From the NCBI GenBank assembly GCA_030913385.1, contig CP133159.1, positions 2,564,584 through 2,628,583 on the forward strand: a stretch of DNA of 64,000 nucleotides. Reading direction: 5' to 3'. Position numbers and translations under genes: made by a program. This DNA comes from Cytophagaceae bacterium ABcell3. GTDB lineage: Bacteria; Bacteroidota; Bacteroidia; Cytophagales; Cytophagaceae. This document shows positions 52,159-60,579 of this stretch, one piece after another. The notes under the pieces were generated by a model. That model searched no databases and had not been told where the DNA came from. It saw nothing but the letters and a program-made list of their open reading frames with translations. How positions within the stretch are numbered: the stretch's first letter is position 1; every line of letters begins with the position of its first letter.

Positions 52159-53214
52159 TTATCCGAAAAATTTACCGGTTTCATTTCTTGCAGCTAGCTG
52201 TGCCTTGGCCAATGCTGAACGTTTCCCTTCAGGGCTTAGGTCCAAGTGATTTTTGCCATCTTCGTAAGAAAAATCAAAATCAAGCTGTTTTGTGACTGTT
52301 TTAAGGTCGTTTATATGTAATTGAGATGCAAACTCCTCGCCTGTGTGTGGACATACGGCCATTCCTAGTTTTGCACCTTGTTTTTTATAGATGTTGGTGC
52401 CCAATTGGGCAGGACGTTGAAAAATATGGAAAAACTTTCCAAAAGGCAGCCATACTAGGAATAATATGACTGAGATCGCATGTGTTACAGACATGAACTC
52501 AAATGTTCTTCCTTGAAGAAAAGCATAATCATAAGTCAGGCCGAGTCCTGTAATGGAAATAATGAGCAATAAAATAAGAGGCAGTAGATCTCCTTCAAAA
52601 GTCTGGGTTGCGATAAGTCCTGCGTTGGTCATTCTTCTTCGGAACATTAAAACAACGCCTACAATAACCAACCAAGAACACCAGTTTAGTGCATGGAAAA
52701 TTATAAAGGCGCCAACGGAACCTAAAGGAAACTCCATAACTGGAAAACCAAAGAAGTTTGCCACATAAATATCAAAAGTATCTGGTTTGAGGGTAAAATG
52801 TATCCATCCGAAGGTAAGTGGAAATGTGATCGCAAAAGCTAACATGCATCCAGTGGCAAGCAAAAAGTGACCTACCCACCTTGTCCGACCACGGGGGTAG
52901 ATAAACCTTTGGAACAGGATGTTTTTTACAAATTGTTTTATTGTATACCATACATAAGGCGGAAAACTTCTGCTGAAAGCAAATCGCCACGTTCTTCTCC
53001 AATATAGTCTTGTAGGGGGTCTCTGTACCCATACCGAATACCTGTAAACGATTCCGAAAACGGCAAAAATGGTTCCGAAAAGATATGATATTAGTGCTGC
53101 GTCAAAGTTTTGCAGGTTTCTTGACCCCGTATAAACCAACAGGATAACCACAATAAAAGCTATAGAGGCATGAAATAATGCCTTTTTGTTTAAAGTAGTA
53201 AACAGTTTGAACAT
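52159..53214 (-). CDS. NarI-like membrane b-type cytochrome subunit
   Basis: A 351-residue membrane protein with about six helices. Histidines that could hold two hemes b lie in WVGHFLLATG, IIFHALNWCSW and VTHAISVILFLVWLPFGKFFHIF, a NarI/HdrE-like pattern. The first helices are followed by a basic loop (RPPTRLYWRRTWR). A soluble C-terminal tail of about 90 residues contains CPHTGEEFASQ. It is first in the operon, 15 bases before the catalytic subunit. It probably oxidises quinol and works with the Rieske and ferredoxin subunits. Confidence 0.8.
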   Translation of the reverse strand: MFKLFTTLNKKALFHASIAFIVVILLVYTGSRNLQNFDAALISYLFGTIFAVFGIVYRYSVWVQRPPTRLYWRRTWRFAFSRSFPPYVWYTIKQFVKNILFQRFIYPRGRTRWVGHFLLATGCMLAFAITFPLTFGWIHFTLKPDTFDIYVANFFGFPVMEFPLGSVGAFIIFHALNWCSWLVIVGVVLMFRRRMTNAGLIATQTFEGDLLPLILLLIISITGLGLTYDYAFLQGRTFEFMSVTHAISVILFLVWLPFGKFFHIFQRPAQLGTNIYKKQGAKLGMAVCPHTGEEFASQLHINDLKTVTKQLDFDFSYEDGKNHLDLSPEGKRSALAKAQLAARNETGKFFG

Positions 53215-53657
53215 AAATCCTTGTTTAGTATATATCTACTTTTTTGTTTTTTATGTTGATTGTCAGTATTTTAAATTATAGTGAGTATGCCGACTGTTAG
53301 GATAACTTACAAGTTTGATTATTGTTTTGACTAATTTTGGTGGTTTTCTGCATTGGATAAAGCAGTCTTTTAGTAGACAAGAAAACTGATAAGCTTTGGA
53401 AGCTGATTTGAAGCGGACTATTAAAAAGTGGCCTTGGGGAATTGGCACTGTTAGTTTTCACCCATTAAAGCTATTGAGGGTCTTGCTTAAAACCTATGAT
53501 TTTGGGCTAGCTTTTATAGGTTTTAAATAACCCTGGTTTATAAATTATGTAATTGTAGGGTTTTGACATGTAGGGGTTTATATGGAATTGCAACAAAAAA
53601 CCGTACAAATAATTAAGCCCTTTTTTTGATTAATTAATGCCTGCCGCAGGGCTCCTC
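53215..53657. other. intergenic stretch left of the IS3-family element
   Basis: It contains the upstream region of the minus-strand nitrate operon and an unresolved left end of the IS3-family element. A 61-codon minus-strand frame at 53263-53448 has no family features. I see no convincing gene. Confidence 0.4.
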
Positions 53658-53698
53658 AAATCCTCCTATGATTTAGAAGAAAAATCATAGGAGGATTT
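53658..53698. terminator. 17-bp perfect hairpin after the IS3 orfB
   Basis: AAATCCTCCTATGATTT and its exact complement are 7 bases apart, with extra pairing outside. It starts 18 bases past the orfB stop on the minus strand, so it probably stops transcription leaving the element. Confidence 0.75.
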
Positions 53699-53715
53699 CG
53701 AGGTTTATGCTTCTT

Positions 53716-54570
53716 TTACGCAGCACTTTTTCTATGAATATTATAAAATTCTTCAGGAGAAAGATATCCAAGAGAGGAATGTCTTCTGGTCCTGTTGTAC
53801 CATATCTCAATGTATTCAAACAATCCCTTTTTTGCCTGCTTTATTGATTCATATTTCCGGTAACCAGTTTCAGATTTCAGGGTTTTGAAGAAGCTTTCAG
53901 CCACTGCATTGTCCCAGCAATTCCCTTTTCTGCTCATGCTCTGAGTAACATTTAGCTTACCAAGCTCATCCCTGAACTCTTTGCATGCATACTGCACGCC
54001 TCTGTCTGAATGAAAAACCAGCTCTTGAAAAACAGGTCTGTTTATCAGTGCCATCCTCCATGCAGGCACTACTGTTTCATATGCATGCATCGAAGTGGAC
54101 ATAGACCATCCTATTATTTTCCTATCATATAAGTCCATAATCATGGTCAGGTATAACCATGCCTCATTTGTCCGGATATAAGTTATGTCTGATACCCATG
54201 ATTTTGAAGGGCTTTCAGGTTTAAAAGATCTATCAAGAACGTTAGGACTGATGCTAAATCCATGGTTTGAATCAGTTGTGCAGACTTTAAATTTTTTACT
54301 TACAACACTCCTGATTCCGTGGTCTTTCATGATCCTGGCAACCCTTGGCCTGGATACTGCAAAACCCTTTTTTCTAAGATCTAATGTAATTCTAGGACTT
54401 CCATAGGTACCATTGCTTAACTCATGCACTGTTTTGATTTCCTTTAGCAATATCGCTCTTTGTTGAGCCAGTTTGAGTTGTTTCTCCTTCTTCCACTCAT
54501 AAAAGCTGTTCCTGGCAACATTAAATGTCCTACACATCTTTTCAACAGCATACTCTTTTCTATGATCCAT
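53716..54570 (-). CDS. IS3-family transposase orfB (catalytic part)
   Basis: A 284-residue integrase-like protein. An N-terminal HTH_21 region (GTYGSPRITLDLRKKG) precedes the DDE core: Asp in WVSDITYIRT, Asp in VFHSDRGVQYAC and Glu in CWDNAVAESFFKTLK. The start ATG overlaps the orfA stop (TAATG). The frame is open upstream without a stop back to a slippery site in orfA, so most product is likely made as an OrfAB fusion by -1 frameshifting. The gene is intact. Confidence 0.93.
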   Translation of the reverse strand: MDHRKEYAVEKMCRTFNVARNSFYEWKKEKQLKLAQQRAILLKEIKTVHELSNGTYGSPRITLDLRKKGFAVSRPRVARIMKDHGIRSVVSKKFKVCTTDSNHGFSISPNVLDRSFKPESPSKSWVSDITYIRTNEAWLYLTMIMDLYDRKIIGWSMSTSMHAYETVVPAWRMALINRPVFQELVFHSDRGVQYACKEFRDELGKLNVTQSMSRKGNCWDNAVAESFFKTLKSETGYRKYESIKQAKKGLFEYIEIWYNRTRRHSSLGYLSPEEFYNIHRKSAA

Positions 54571-54887
54571 TATGAATTGGTATATTTGCTGTCTCCCCTG
54601 GAAAAGATGCTTACCGCCTTTTTTAGGATTTCCCTTTCAAGCTCAGATTCCTTTAAGGCTTTCCTCAAGGCATGAATTTCTTTTTGTTCTTCTGAAAGGT
54701 TCTGTTTCCCATTTCCTGGAAAACTGGCAGCGCCATTCGTCTTCATTTCACGTGACCATCTCCTTACTAAATCAGGACCAATGCCTAATTCTTTCCCAAC
54801 AGCGGTACTGGTCTTCCCGCTTAAATGCAGCTCTACAGCCATTGTTTTAAATTCGTGGTCATATGACCTTCTTTCTCTTTTACTCAT
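54570..54887 (-). CDS. IS3-family transposase orfA
   Basis: A 105-residue helix-turn-helix DNA-binding protein with a leucine-zipper-like C-terminus (LRKALKESELEREILKKAV). SGKTSTAVGKELGIGPDLVR (about 33-52) is the HTH. It contains the frameshift heptamer near its 3' end. It overlaps orfB by one base. Confidence 0.93.
   Translation of the reverse strand: MSKRERRSYDHEFKTMAVELHLSGKTSTAVGKELGIGPDLVRRWSREMKTNGAASFPGNGKQNLSEEQKEIHALRKALKESELEREILKKAVSIFSRGDSKYTNS
54618..54624 (-). other. programmed -1 frameshift site A-AAA-AAG in orfA
   Basis: In the orfA frame the codons are CTA AAA AAG, so the heptamer is X-XXY-YYZ type A-AAA-AAG, the standard IS3 slippery sequence. After a -1 slip the frame reads GGC GGT AAG CAT and stays open to the orfB ATG and on. 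orfB is in the -1 frame relative to orfA. Confidence 0.9.
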
Positions 54888-55041
54888 CGTTCCAAATTTA
54901 AGAAAAAGAGCTTAACTTACTGTCCTATCAAATATACACATTCCAATATGTGATTTTAGACAGGTGGCTTTTAGATGTTAAAAAAAATATAAACTCTTAC
55001 TCTTTTAATTGGTTGAGTTAAAAAGTAATGAAAGAGTTAAC

Positions 55042-56523
55042 ATGGAGCCTAGTTTATCAAGATCTCATAAAGCACTTACGTTAAGTACATTTGCCTTTAC
55101 CATTTGCTTTGCGTGTTGGACTATTAATGGGGTACTTGTAACCTTTCTAGTCGATCATGGCATTTTTGACTGGAGCGTAGTTGAGATTGGCTGGCTGCTA
55201 GGCATTCCAATACTTACAGGGTCAGTGATGCGGCTTCCGCTAGGTATATTGACAGATAAGTATGGAGGTAAGCCCATGTTCGTCATCCTCCTGTTTTTCT
55301 GTGCGGTTCCTTTGGCCTTGCTGTCACAGGCCACAGGTTTTTACTCTTATGCTATTCTTAGTTTTTTTATTGGCATGGTAGGTACAGGCTTTGCTATAGG
55401 AATAGGCTATACTTCAGCTTGGTATCCACGGCATTGGCAGGGTAGGGCCTTAGGCATCTTTGGCATGGGCAATGCAGGTGCTGCACTGACTACTTTTTTT
55501 GCACCTGCTTTATTGAATTTCCTATCAGAAAGAGATCCTATAAATGGCTGGAAATGGCTGCCTATAATATATGCATTGATTTTGGTGGTGATAGGTGTGC
55601 TTTTTTTGATTTTTGCAGAACATAAAAAAGTGGAAACAGAACCCAAATCCATCAATCAGCTCTTAAGGCCAATAAAGAGCATGAGAGTATGGAGGTTTGG
55701 CCTGTATTATTTTCTTGTTTTTGGCTGTTTCGTAGCCTTTTCACAATGGTTGATTCCATACTATGTAAATGTTTATACCACCACATTGGTGCTTGGGGGG
55801 ATTTTTACTTCCTTTTTCAGTCTTCCTTCGGGAGTAATCCGTGCATTTGGAGGGTATTTGTCTGACAAGTTCGGTGCAAGGAGCGTAATGTACTGGGTGC
55901 TCAGTTCATCTCTGATTTTAAGTGCCCTTCTGATGATTCCTCAAATGGAAGTTTATACTACAGGGCCAGGTGTTTCCGCAAAACAGCCTGGTGTGGTTGA
56001 GGAAGTGACAGAAGAAAAGATAGAAGTAAACGGCACAGTATATCTGATAGAGCCTCGAGCTGAAAAACCTAGACATGGTTCTTTTTTACCGGAGAGGAGA
56101 TCTTGGCAGGAGGTAGTCGTAGAGCAAAATCAAGAGGTGCAGCAGAGAGAACTTTTGGCAAGAGGGGTTACCTATATCCATTTTGAAGCAAATATGTGGG
56201 TGTATACCGTTCTAGTGGTTTTGATAGGCATTGTCTGGGGAATCGGCAAAGCCGCTATTTTCAAACATATACCAGAATATTTTCCTAAAGAAGTAGGAGT
56301 TGTTGGAGGTATGGTAGGTTTAATCGGTGGGCTTGGCGGATTTTTCTGTCCCATCCTTTTTAGCTACTTGCTATCAGTAACAGGTATTTGGACAAGCTCT
56401 TGGATGTTGATGCTTATTGTTTCGGCCATATCATTGGCCTGGATGCATAGGGTAGTTGTTAAAATGTCTAAAGAAGAAGCTCCTAATATTGCGGATCAAT
56501 TTGAAAGAAAACCAAAAAGATAA
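55042..56523 (+). CDS. narK: NarK-type nitrate/nitrite MFS transporter with large hydrophilic insert
   Basis: A 493-residue major facilitator. The ATG at 55042 (MEPSLSRSHKALTLSTFAFT) is preferred over a TTG 11 codons earlier. NarK motifs are present: RLPLGILTDKYGGKPMF and GFAIGIGYTSAWYPRHWQGR with GNAGAALTTF (nitrate signature region). Between helices there is an unusual polar insert of about 75 residues (roughly 307-380: acidic GVVEEVTEEKIEVNG, basic RAEKPRHGSFLPERR). The downstream narK2 overlaps by one base (TAATG). This is probably the nitrate importer. Confidence 0.92.
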   Translation: MEPSLSRSHKALTLSTFAFTICFACWTINGVLVTFLVDHGIFDWSVVEIGWLLGIPILTGSVMRLPLGILTDKYGGKPMFVILLFFCAVPLALLSQATGFYSYAILSFFIGMVGTGFAIGIGYTSAWYPRHWQGRALGIFGMGNAGAALTTFFAPALLNFLSERDPINGWKWLPIIYALILVVIGVLFLIFAEHKKVETEPKSINQLLRPIKSMRVWRFGLYYFLVFGCFVAFSQWLIPYYVNVYTTTLVLGGIFTSFFSLPSGVIRAFGGYLSDKFGARSVMYWVLSSSLILSALLMIPQMEVYTTGPGVSAKQPGVVEEVTEEKIEVNGTVYLIEPRAEKPRHGSFLPERRSWQEVVVEQNQEVQQRELLARGVTYIHFEANMWVYTVLVVLIGIVWGIGKAAIFKHIPEYFPKEVGVVGGMVGLIGGLGGFFCPILFSYLLSVTGIWTSSWMLMLIVSAISLAWMHRVVVKMSKEEAPNIADQFERKPKR

Positions 56524-57866
56524 TGGATAAGAAGGACGTAAAAGATTTTCTTAGCGAATGGACTCCTGAAATTGTTGAGTTTTGGGAAAAAACCGGTAAA
56601 AGGATTGCTTGGGGCACACTGACTATTACAACAGTTTCCTTAGTGCTTTCTTTTGCAACTTGGTTTTTGATGAGTGTGGTGGTGATTATGTTGCCTCAAG
56701 TTGGGTTTGCCTTTACAGAAATGGAACTTTTCTGGCTTGCTTCCATGCCTGGGCTTGCTGGGGGAATCTTCAGGATTATTCATACTTTTCTCATTCCAAT
56801 ATTCGGGACACGTAAAGTGATTACATTTGCCACGCTTATAAAGATAATACCTCTAATAGCTTTGGGATATGCAGTGACCAACCCGCAAACCTCTTTTACT
56901 TTTTTTATGGTCGTTGCCTTCTTTTTAGGACTTGGAGGAGGTGACTTTTCTTCTTTTATGCCTAGTACCAGTATTTTCTTTCCCAAAAAACTCCAAGGTA
57001 CAGCTTTGGGTATTCAGGCAGGAATTGGAAATTTCGGAGTTAGTCTTGTTCAGCTTATTTCTCCGTGGTTGTTGGGCTTTTCAATATTTTTTGGGCTGGG
57101 AGGTCATCCTCAGGTCATCATAGAAACAGGAAGAGAAATCTGGCTGCAGAACATTGCATACATCTATATCTTGCCACTGCTTATTTTAGGAATTCTAGCT
57201 TGGTTTAGATTGAGGAGCATTCGTATGAATGCTTCATTTAAAGAACAAATTGATATCTTTAAAAGTAAACACACCTGGTATTGCACCATTACGTACTTTA
57301 TGACTTTTGGTACTTTTGCAGGCATGTCTGCAGCTTTCCCGTTGTTGATCTCAACTATTTATGGTGGGTTTGCAAATGCCCCAAATCCTTTGGACTATGC
57401 TTTTTATGGTCCCTTGATTGGCTCTGCCGTACGTGTTTTGTTTGGCCCTGTAGCTGACAAGTTTGGGGGGGCTATTTTAACACATATAACTGGCATAGCT
57501 CTTGTCATTATCCTAGGGTTTATGTTGTTTATGGGGTTGTTTACCCCTGATTCCCTGGAGCAGTTCCCGTATTTTGTAGCTGCTGTTTTGATGATCTTTT
57601 TCTTTACTGGAGTGGGAAATGCCGCGACCTTCCGTCAGTTCCCAGTAATATTTTCTGACTCTCCGAGACGAGCAGCTGGTGTAATTGGTTGGACTGCTGC
57701 TATTGCTGCTTTTGGCCCCTTTGTATACAATGTCTTGATTGGAGTAAGTGCTGAACAGACTGGGGTTGTTATTCCTTTTTTTGTCGGACTTATCCTGTTT
57801 TGCATTATAGCCACTTTTATTAACTGGTGGTACTATACTAGAAAGGGTTGTGAGAAGCCTAGTTGA
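56523..57866 (+). CDS. narK2: second NarK-type nitrate/nitrite MFS transporter
   Basis: A 447-residue MFS protein, starting on the last base of narK. Twelve helices are expected. MPGLAGGIFRIIHTFLIPIF and FFLGLGGGDFSSFMPSTSIFF, then GNFGVSLVQL, match NarK nitrate/nitrite antiporter signatures. The pair resembles the NarK1 (proton symport) and NarK2 (antiport) arrangement found fused or paired in denitrifiers. Import of nitrate and export of nitrite would serve the cytoplasmic molybdoenzyme. Confidence 0.92.
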   Translation: MDKKDVKDFLSEWTPEIVEFWEKTGKRIAWGTLTITTVSLVLSFATWFLMSVVVIMLPQVGFAFTEMELFWLASMPGLAGGIFRIIHTFLIPIFGTRKVITFATLIKIIPLIALGYAVTNPQTSFTFFMVVAFFLGLGGGDFSSFMPSTSIFFPKKLQGTALGIQAGIGNFGVSLVQLISPWLLGFSIFFGLGGHPQVIIETGREIWLQNIAYIYILPLLILGILAWFRLRSIRMNASFKEQIDIFKSKHTWYCTITYFMTFGTFAGMSAAFPLLISTIYGGFANAPNPLDYAFYGPLIGSAVRVLFGPVADKFGGAILTHITGIALVIILGFMLFMGLFTPDSLEQFPYFVAAVLMIFFFTGVGNAATFRQFPVIFSDSPRRAAGVIGWTAAIAAFGPFVYNVLIGVSAEQTGVVIPFFVGLILFCIIATFINWWYYTRKGCEKPS

Positions 57867-57918
57867 TACTGGTATGTGCATCCAAGTGCAAACAATATAG
57901 CGACTTGAAAGTTGTTTA

Positions 57919-58079
57919 AACCTGAAATATGCATTAGAGCTTTCTATTGCGTAGCAAAATATCTTCAAATCAGACGCTTCGCTCGCATTTGGTATTTAAC
58001 CACAGAACCACTATGCTTTGCAAAACAAATACCTGATTTTTTGTTCTTTTGCCCCGAAAGCTAATGCATAATCTAGGTT
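57919..58079. repeat. terminal-inverted-repeat element, copy B (161 bp)
   Basis: The left end AACCTGAAATATGCATTAG and the complement of the right end (AACCTAGATTATGCATTAG) are near-perfect terminal inverted repeats. The interior matches copies A and C. It is the best-preserved copy and lies between narK2 and moaA2. Its right end stops 31 bases before the moaA2 start. Confidence 0.85.
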
Positions 58080-58110
58080 GATTTTTACTTTTATCAATTG
58101 CACATCGCTA

Positions 58111-59094
58111 ATGTTTACGGATCAGTATAATAGGAAGTTAAATTATCTCAGGCTTTCAGTAACCGATAAGTGTAATTTTAGGTGCTTTTATTGTATGCCG
58201 GAAGCAGGTATCCCACATTTGCCTAAAAAAGAGGTGTTTTCTTATGAAGAGTTGTTGCGAATTTCTTCGCTTTTGACTGATAATGGGGTCAATAAAATCC
58301 GAATTACAGGAGGGGAACCATTTGTCAGGAAAGGTCTTCATTTATTCTTGAAGGAATTAAGTATTCTTAAGAATGTTCCTGAGCTCAGTATCACAACCAA
58401 TGCCGCCTTGATTGGGCCATACATTGATATATTGAAGTCCATAGGGGTTAAATCTATTAATGTAAGTCTCGACAGTCTGAATGAACAGAATTTTTTCAGG
58501 ATTACCCGAAGGGATAATTTCAATAAAGTATATCAGAACCTGCACGACTTGATCAAGTCCGGTTTTGATATAAAAGTCAATTGCGTGGTCATGAAGGGGA
58601 GGAATATTGGTGATATTATCCCTCTTGCAGAATTAGCTGAGGAACATAATGTTGAGGTGCGTTTTTTGGAAGAAATGCCTTTCAATGCTAGTGGAACACA
58701 GGATGCAATCTTGCATTGGGACTATAAAAGAATTTTATATTTTTTGTCGCAACACTTTGGGAAGCTGGAAAAAATGAATAATGCACCTAACTCTACTTCT
58801 ACCAATTTTCAGGTTCGCGGATTTAAGGGAAGTATTGGGGTGATTCCAGCATTTTCAAGGACATTTTGTGGAGCTTGTAACCGTATGAGAATTTCTGCAA
58901 ACGGTGATTTCCGTACTTGTTTGTATGGAGATCCTGCATTGAACCTGAAAACGGCTCTTAGGCAAGGGATTGATGATAATGCATTATTGAAGTTAATAAA
59001 TAATGCTATTGCCAAAAAGCCTATCAATGGGTTTGCTGCTGAGAAAGAAAGTGGGAAAAAAAATAAAGAATCTATGTCTGTTATAGGAGGGTGA
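58111..59094 (+). CDS. moaA: GTP 3',8-cyclase MoaA (copy 2)
   Basis: A 327-residue radical SAM enzyme for molybdopterin synthesis. The ATG at 58111 (MFTDQYNRKLNYLRLSVTDK) aligns with the start of copy 1 (MLKDQHHRNINYLRLSVTDK). An upstream TTG at 58078 lies inside repeat copy B. It has CNFRCFYC and CGACNRMR ... CLYG clusters and ends Gly-Gly. It is clearly paralogous to the moaA at 35056 but with many substitutions, so this is an old duplication or a separate acquisition. It pairs with the NarK/Mo operon side of the island. Confidence 0.95.
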   Translation: MFTDQYNRKLNYLRLSVTDKCNFRCFYCMPEAGIPHLPKKEVFSYEELLRISSLLTDNGVNKIRITGGEPFVRKGLHLFLKELSILKNVPELSITTNAALIGPYIDILKSIGVKSINVSLDSLNEQNFFRITRRDNFNKVYQNLHDLIKSGFDIKVNCVVMKGRNIGDIIPLAELAEEHNVEVRFLEEMPFNASGTQDAILHWDYKRILYFLSQHFGKLEKMNNAPNSTSTNFQVRGFKGSIGVIPAFSRTFCGACNRMRISANGDFRTCLYGDPALNLKTALRQGIDDNALLKLINNAIAKKPINGFAAEKESGKKNKESMSVIGG

Positions 59095-59140
59095 TTTTAT
59101 ACCCTCATATCCAATTTAGTCTTAAGTTAAATCAAATATT

Positions 59141-59617
59141 ATGCTGAACAAGTTAGTGTTTAGAGTAACAGGTTTTTTTTTGATGCTTGTTATATTTCAA
59201 GCTGGATGTAATGGCGACAGGGAACATCCTCAGGAAGAGGAAGAAGTTGATGCATTGGCTGACCCAATGAGCGTAAAAGGTGTAGGCCCTATTGACGAAG
59301 TAGCACTTGAGGCGGAAATCGATCAGGCAATGGCTGGTGAAGGCCAGAAATTATTTGAACAATACTGTACCGCATGTCATAAGGTAGAGCAAAGGTACAT
59401 TGGCCCCGCTGTTAAAGAGGTTACTGCTAGAAGAAGCCCTGAGTGGATTATGAACATGATCCTAAACCCAGATGGTATGGTGAGAGAAGATCCTATTGCC
59501 CGGCAACTGCTGCAAGAATACCTTTCTCCTATGCCTAACCAGAACTTGACACAACAAGAGGCAAGGAGTATCTTAGAATACTTTAGGACCCTAAGTGAAG
59601 TAGAGGAGCTTGACTGA
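59141..59617 (+). CDS. monoheme cytochrome c lipoprotein
   Basis: A 158-residue lipoprotein (lipobox FQAGC, Cys about 23) with an acidic linker EEEEVDALADPM and one heme site CTACH (about 80-84). The distal Met is likely in YLSPMPNQN. It should carry electrons at the periplasmic face. It lies 46 bases after moaA2 on the same strand. Its partner is unknown, and a nitrite or N2O reductase elsewhere is possible. Confidence 0.85.
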   Translation: MLNKLVFRVTGFFLMLVIFQAGCNGDREHPQEEEEVDALADPMSVKGVGPIDEVALEAEIDQAMAGEGQKLFEQYCTACHKVEQRYIGPAVKEVTARRSPEWIMNMILNPDGMVREDPIARQLLQEYLSPMPNQNLTQQEARSILEYFRTLSEVEELD

Positions 59618-59623
59618 TAAAGT

Positions 59624-59667
59624 GAATGAAAAAAGTTAAGGGACGATTTCCTTAACTTTTTTCATTC
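59624..59667. terminator. 18-bp perfect bidirectional terminator
   Basis: GAATGAAAAAAGTTAAGG pairs exactly with CCTTAACTTTTTTCATTC around an 8-base loop, between the convergent cytochrome and lipoprotein genes. Confidence 0.88.
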
Positions 59668-59691
59668 ATATATTTGTTGTGCCTAAACTAA

Positions 59692-60135
59692 TTATTCAAA
59701 ATACCTTCTGTAGGTCTTAAAGGCTTCTTCAATTTCCAGAACGGTCTCCTGGGCTGTATTTTCATTTTTTGAAGCTTCCAGTTTTTGTAACAAACCTATG
59801 TAAGGGTGTAGCCAAGTATGCAGGTTGTCATGCGCTTCGCCTTTCATGGTACAACTGGAAACCAGATTCTTTTTGGATTCATTTAGTTCCCTTGCCAGGT
59901 TCAGGTAATCCTTTTCGCCCGACTTTATATAGTTTTTGACCAGCTCCTCTGAAAACTCAATGTGAGAAGCCATTTCTTCATTGACTTTCCATTTTTTGCC
60001 ATCGTTTAGTTTTATGTCTTCTTTATGAGTGTTCGTTTGTTCTGATTGATGTGCCTTAGCATTATCGTTTTTTTGTCCACAACTCATAATAGTCAGAGTC
60101 AGTACAAGTGCCAGCAGTAAGGGGAGTTTCTTCAT
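59692..60135 (-). CDS. helical lipoprotein of unknown function
   Basis: A 147-residue lipoprotein with signal MKKLPLLLALVLTLTIMSC (Cys about 19). The mature part is helical, with a Lys/Asp-rich linker, then EEMASHIEFSEELVKNYI and SCTMKGEAHDNLHTWLHPYI, which contains His and Met residues that could bind metal or heme. I do not recognise the family. Its neighbour upstream is a broken cupin gene on the same strand, 12 bases away, so the two were probably an operon. Confidence 0.65.
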   Translation of the reverse strand: MKKLPLLLALVLTLTIMSCGQKNDNAKAHQSEQTNTHKEDIKLNDGKKWKVNEEMASHIEFSEELVKNYIKSGEKDYLNLARELNESKKNLVSSCTMKGEAHDNLHTWLHPYIGLLQKLEASKNENTAQETVLEIEEAFKTYRRYFE

Positions 60136-60147
60136 TATATATTAGTT

Positions 60148-60537
60148 TTAGTTTTCTGTTTTGTTAAATGAAGCTATTGTCAATAAAAATGCAGTATCTT
60201 CTATAGCTTTCACACTGTGACGTACGGTGGCCTCTAGTGAAAGCAGGTCTCCTTTGTTTAGTATTGCTGAGTTTTTATCAGTATTGAACTTCATTGCTCC
60301 TTCCAGGCACTGGACAGTTATAGGACCGTTTGCCTGATGCGGTTTTATTGTTGTTCATGCTTTCATTGTATTCAATACAACCCTTATTTCATCTGTTTTC
60401 AATAGCGTTTTTGCATTACGGCCACTGTTTTCCAGTTTTCCTTCCTGTCTGATTTGTGTGACAAGTTTTGTAAGGTCGAATGTTGAAAGGCTTGGTGCTG
60501 TATTCTTTTCTTGTTGCATAATCAATGTTTTTGCCAT
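60148..60537 (-). pseudogene. cupin-domain gene interrupted by one in-frame TGA
   Basis: The frame of 130 codons from ATG at 60537 to TAA at 60148 is broken only by TGA at 60355-60357 (codon 61). Before it the peptide ends IRVVLNTMKA. After it the same frame continues TTIKPHQANGPITVQCLEG and ENKGDLLSLEA-type cupin sequence (LNKGDLLSLEATVRHSVKA). In relatives this spot reads A-G-T, so GGA to TGA is the likely change. There is no indel. The upstream half encodes a short, soluble N-terminal segment. Confidence 0.85.
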
Positions 60538-60579
60538 TAAAATCTCCTATAGACAACAAATGTTTGCGGTTTCATTTTA

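Larger units (their letters stand above)
53700..54940 (-). mobile_element. IS3-family insertion sequence (left end not resolved)
   Basis: Two overlapping genes (orfA, orfB) of IS3 type. The 5' end is probably at 54940, where the minus strand starts TGTGTATATTTGATAGGACA, a typical TG...GGACA IS3 terminus. A convincing partner repeat and target duplication were not found. A weak candidate starts near 53548 (TGTAATTGTAGGG), and the left limit given here is only nominal. It sits in the control region between the nitrate operon and narK. Confidence 0.7.

Noticed and set aside
53263-53448. 61-codon minus-strand frame upstream of the NarI-like gene
   Set aside because: No motif, no plausible signal and a biased composition. 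It lies in a likely control region.
53548-53570. candidate left end of the IS3-family element (TGTAATTGTAGGG...)
   Set aside because: Matches to the right end are weak and no flanking target duplication is seen.
60355-60357. TGA in the cupin gene as a selenocysteine codon
   Set aside because: The position is Gly in the family, there is no selenocysteine insertion hairpin evident, and no Sec-linked chemistry is expected in this cupin.
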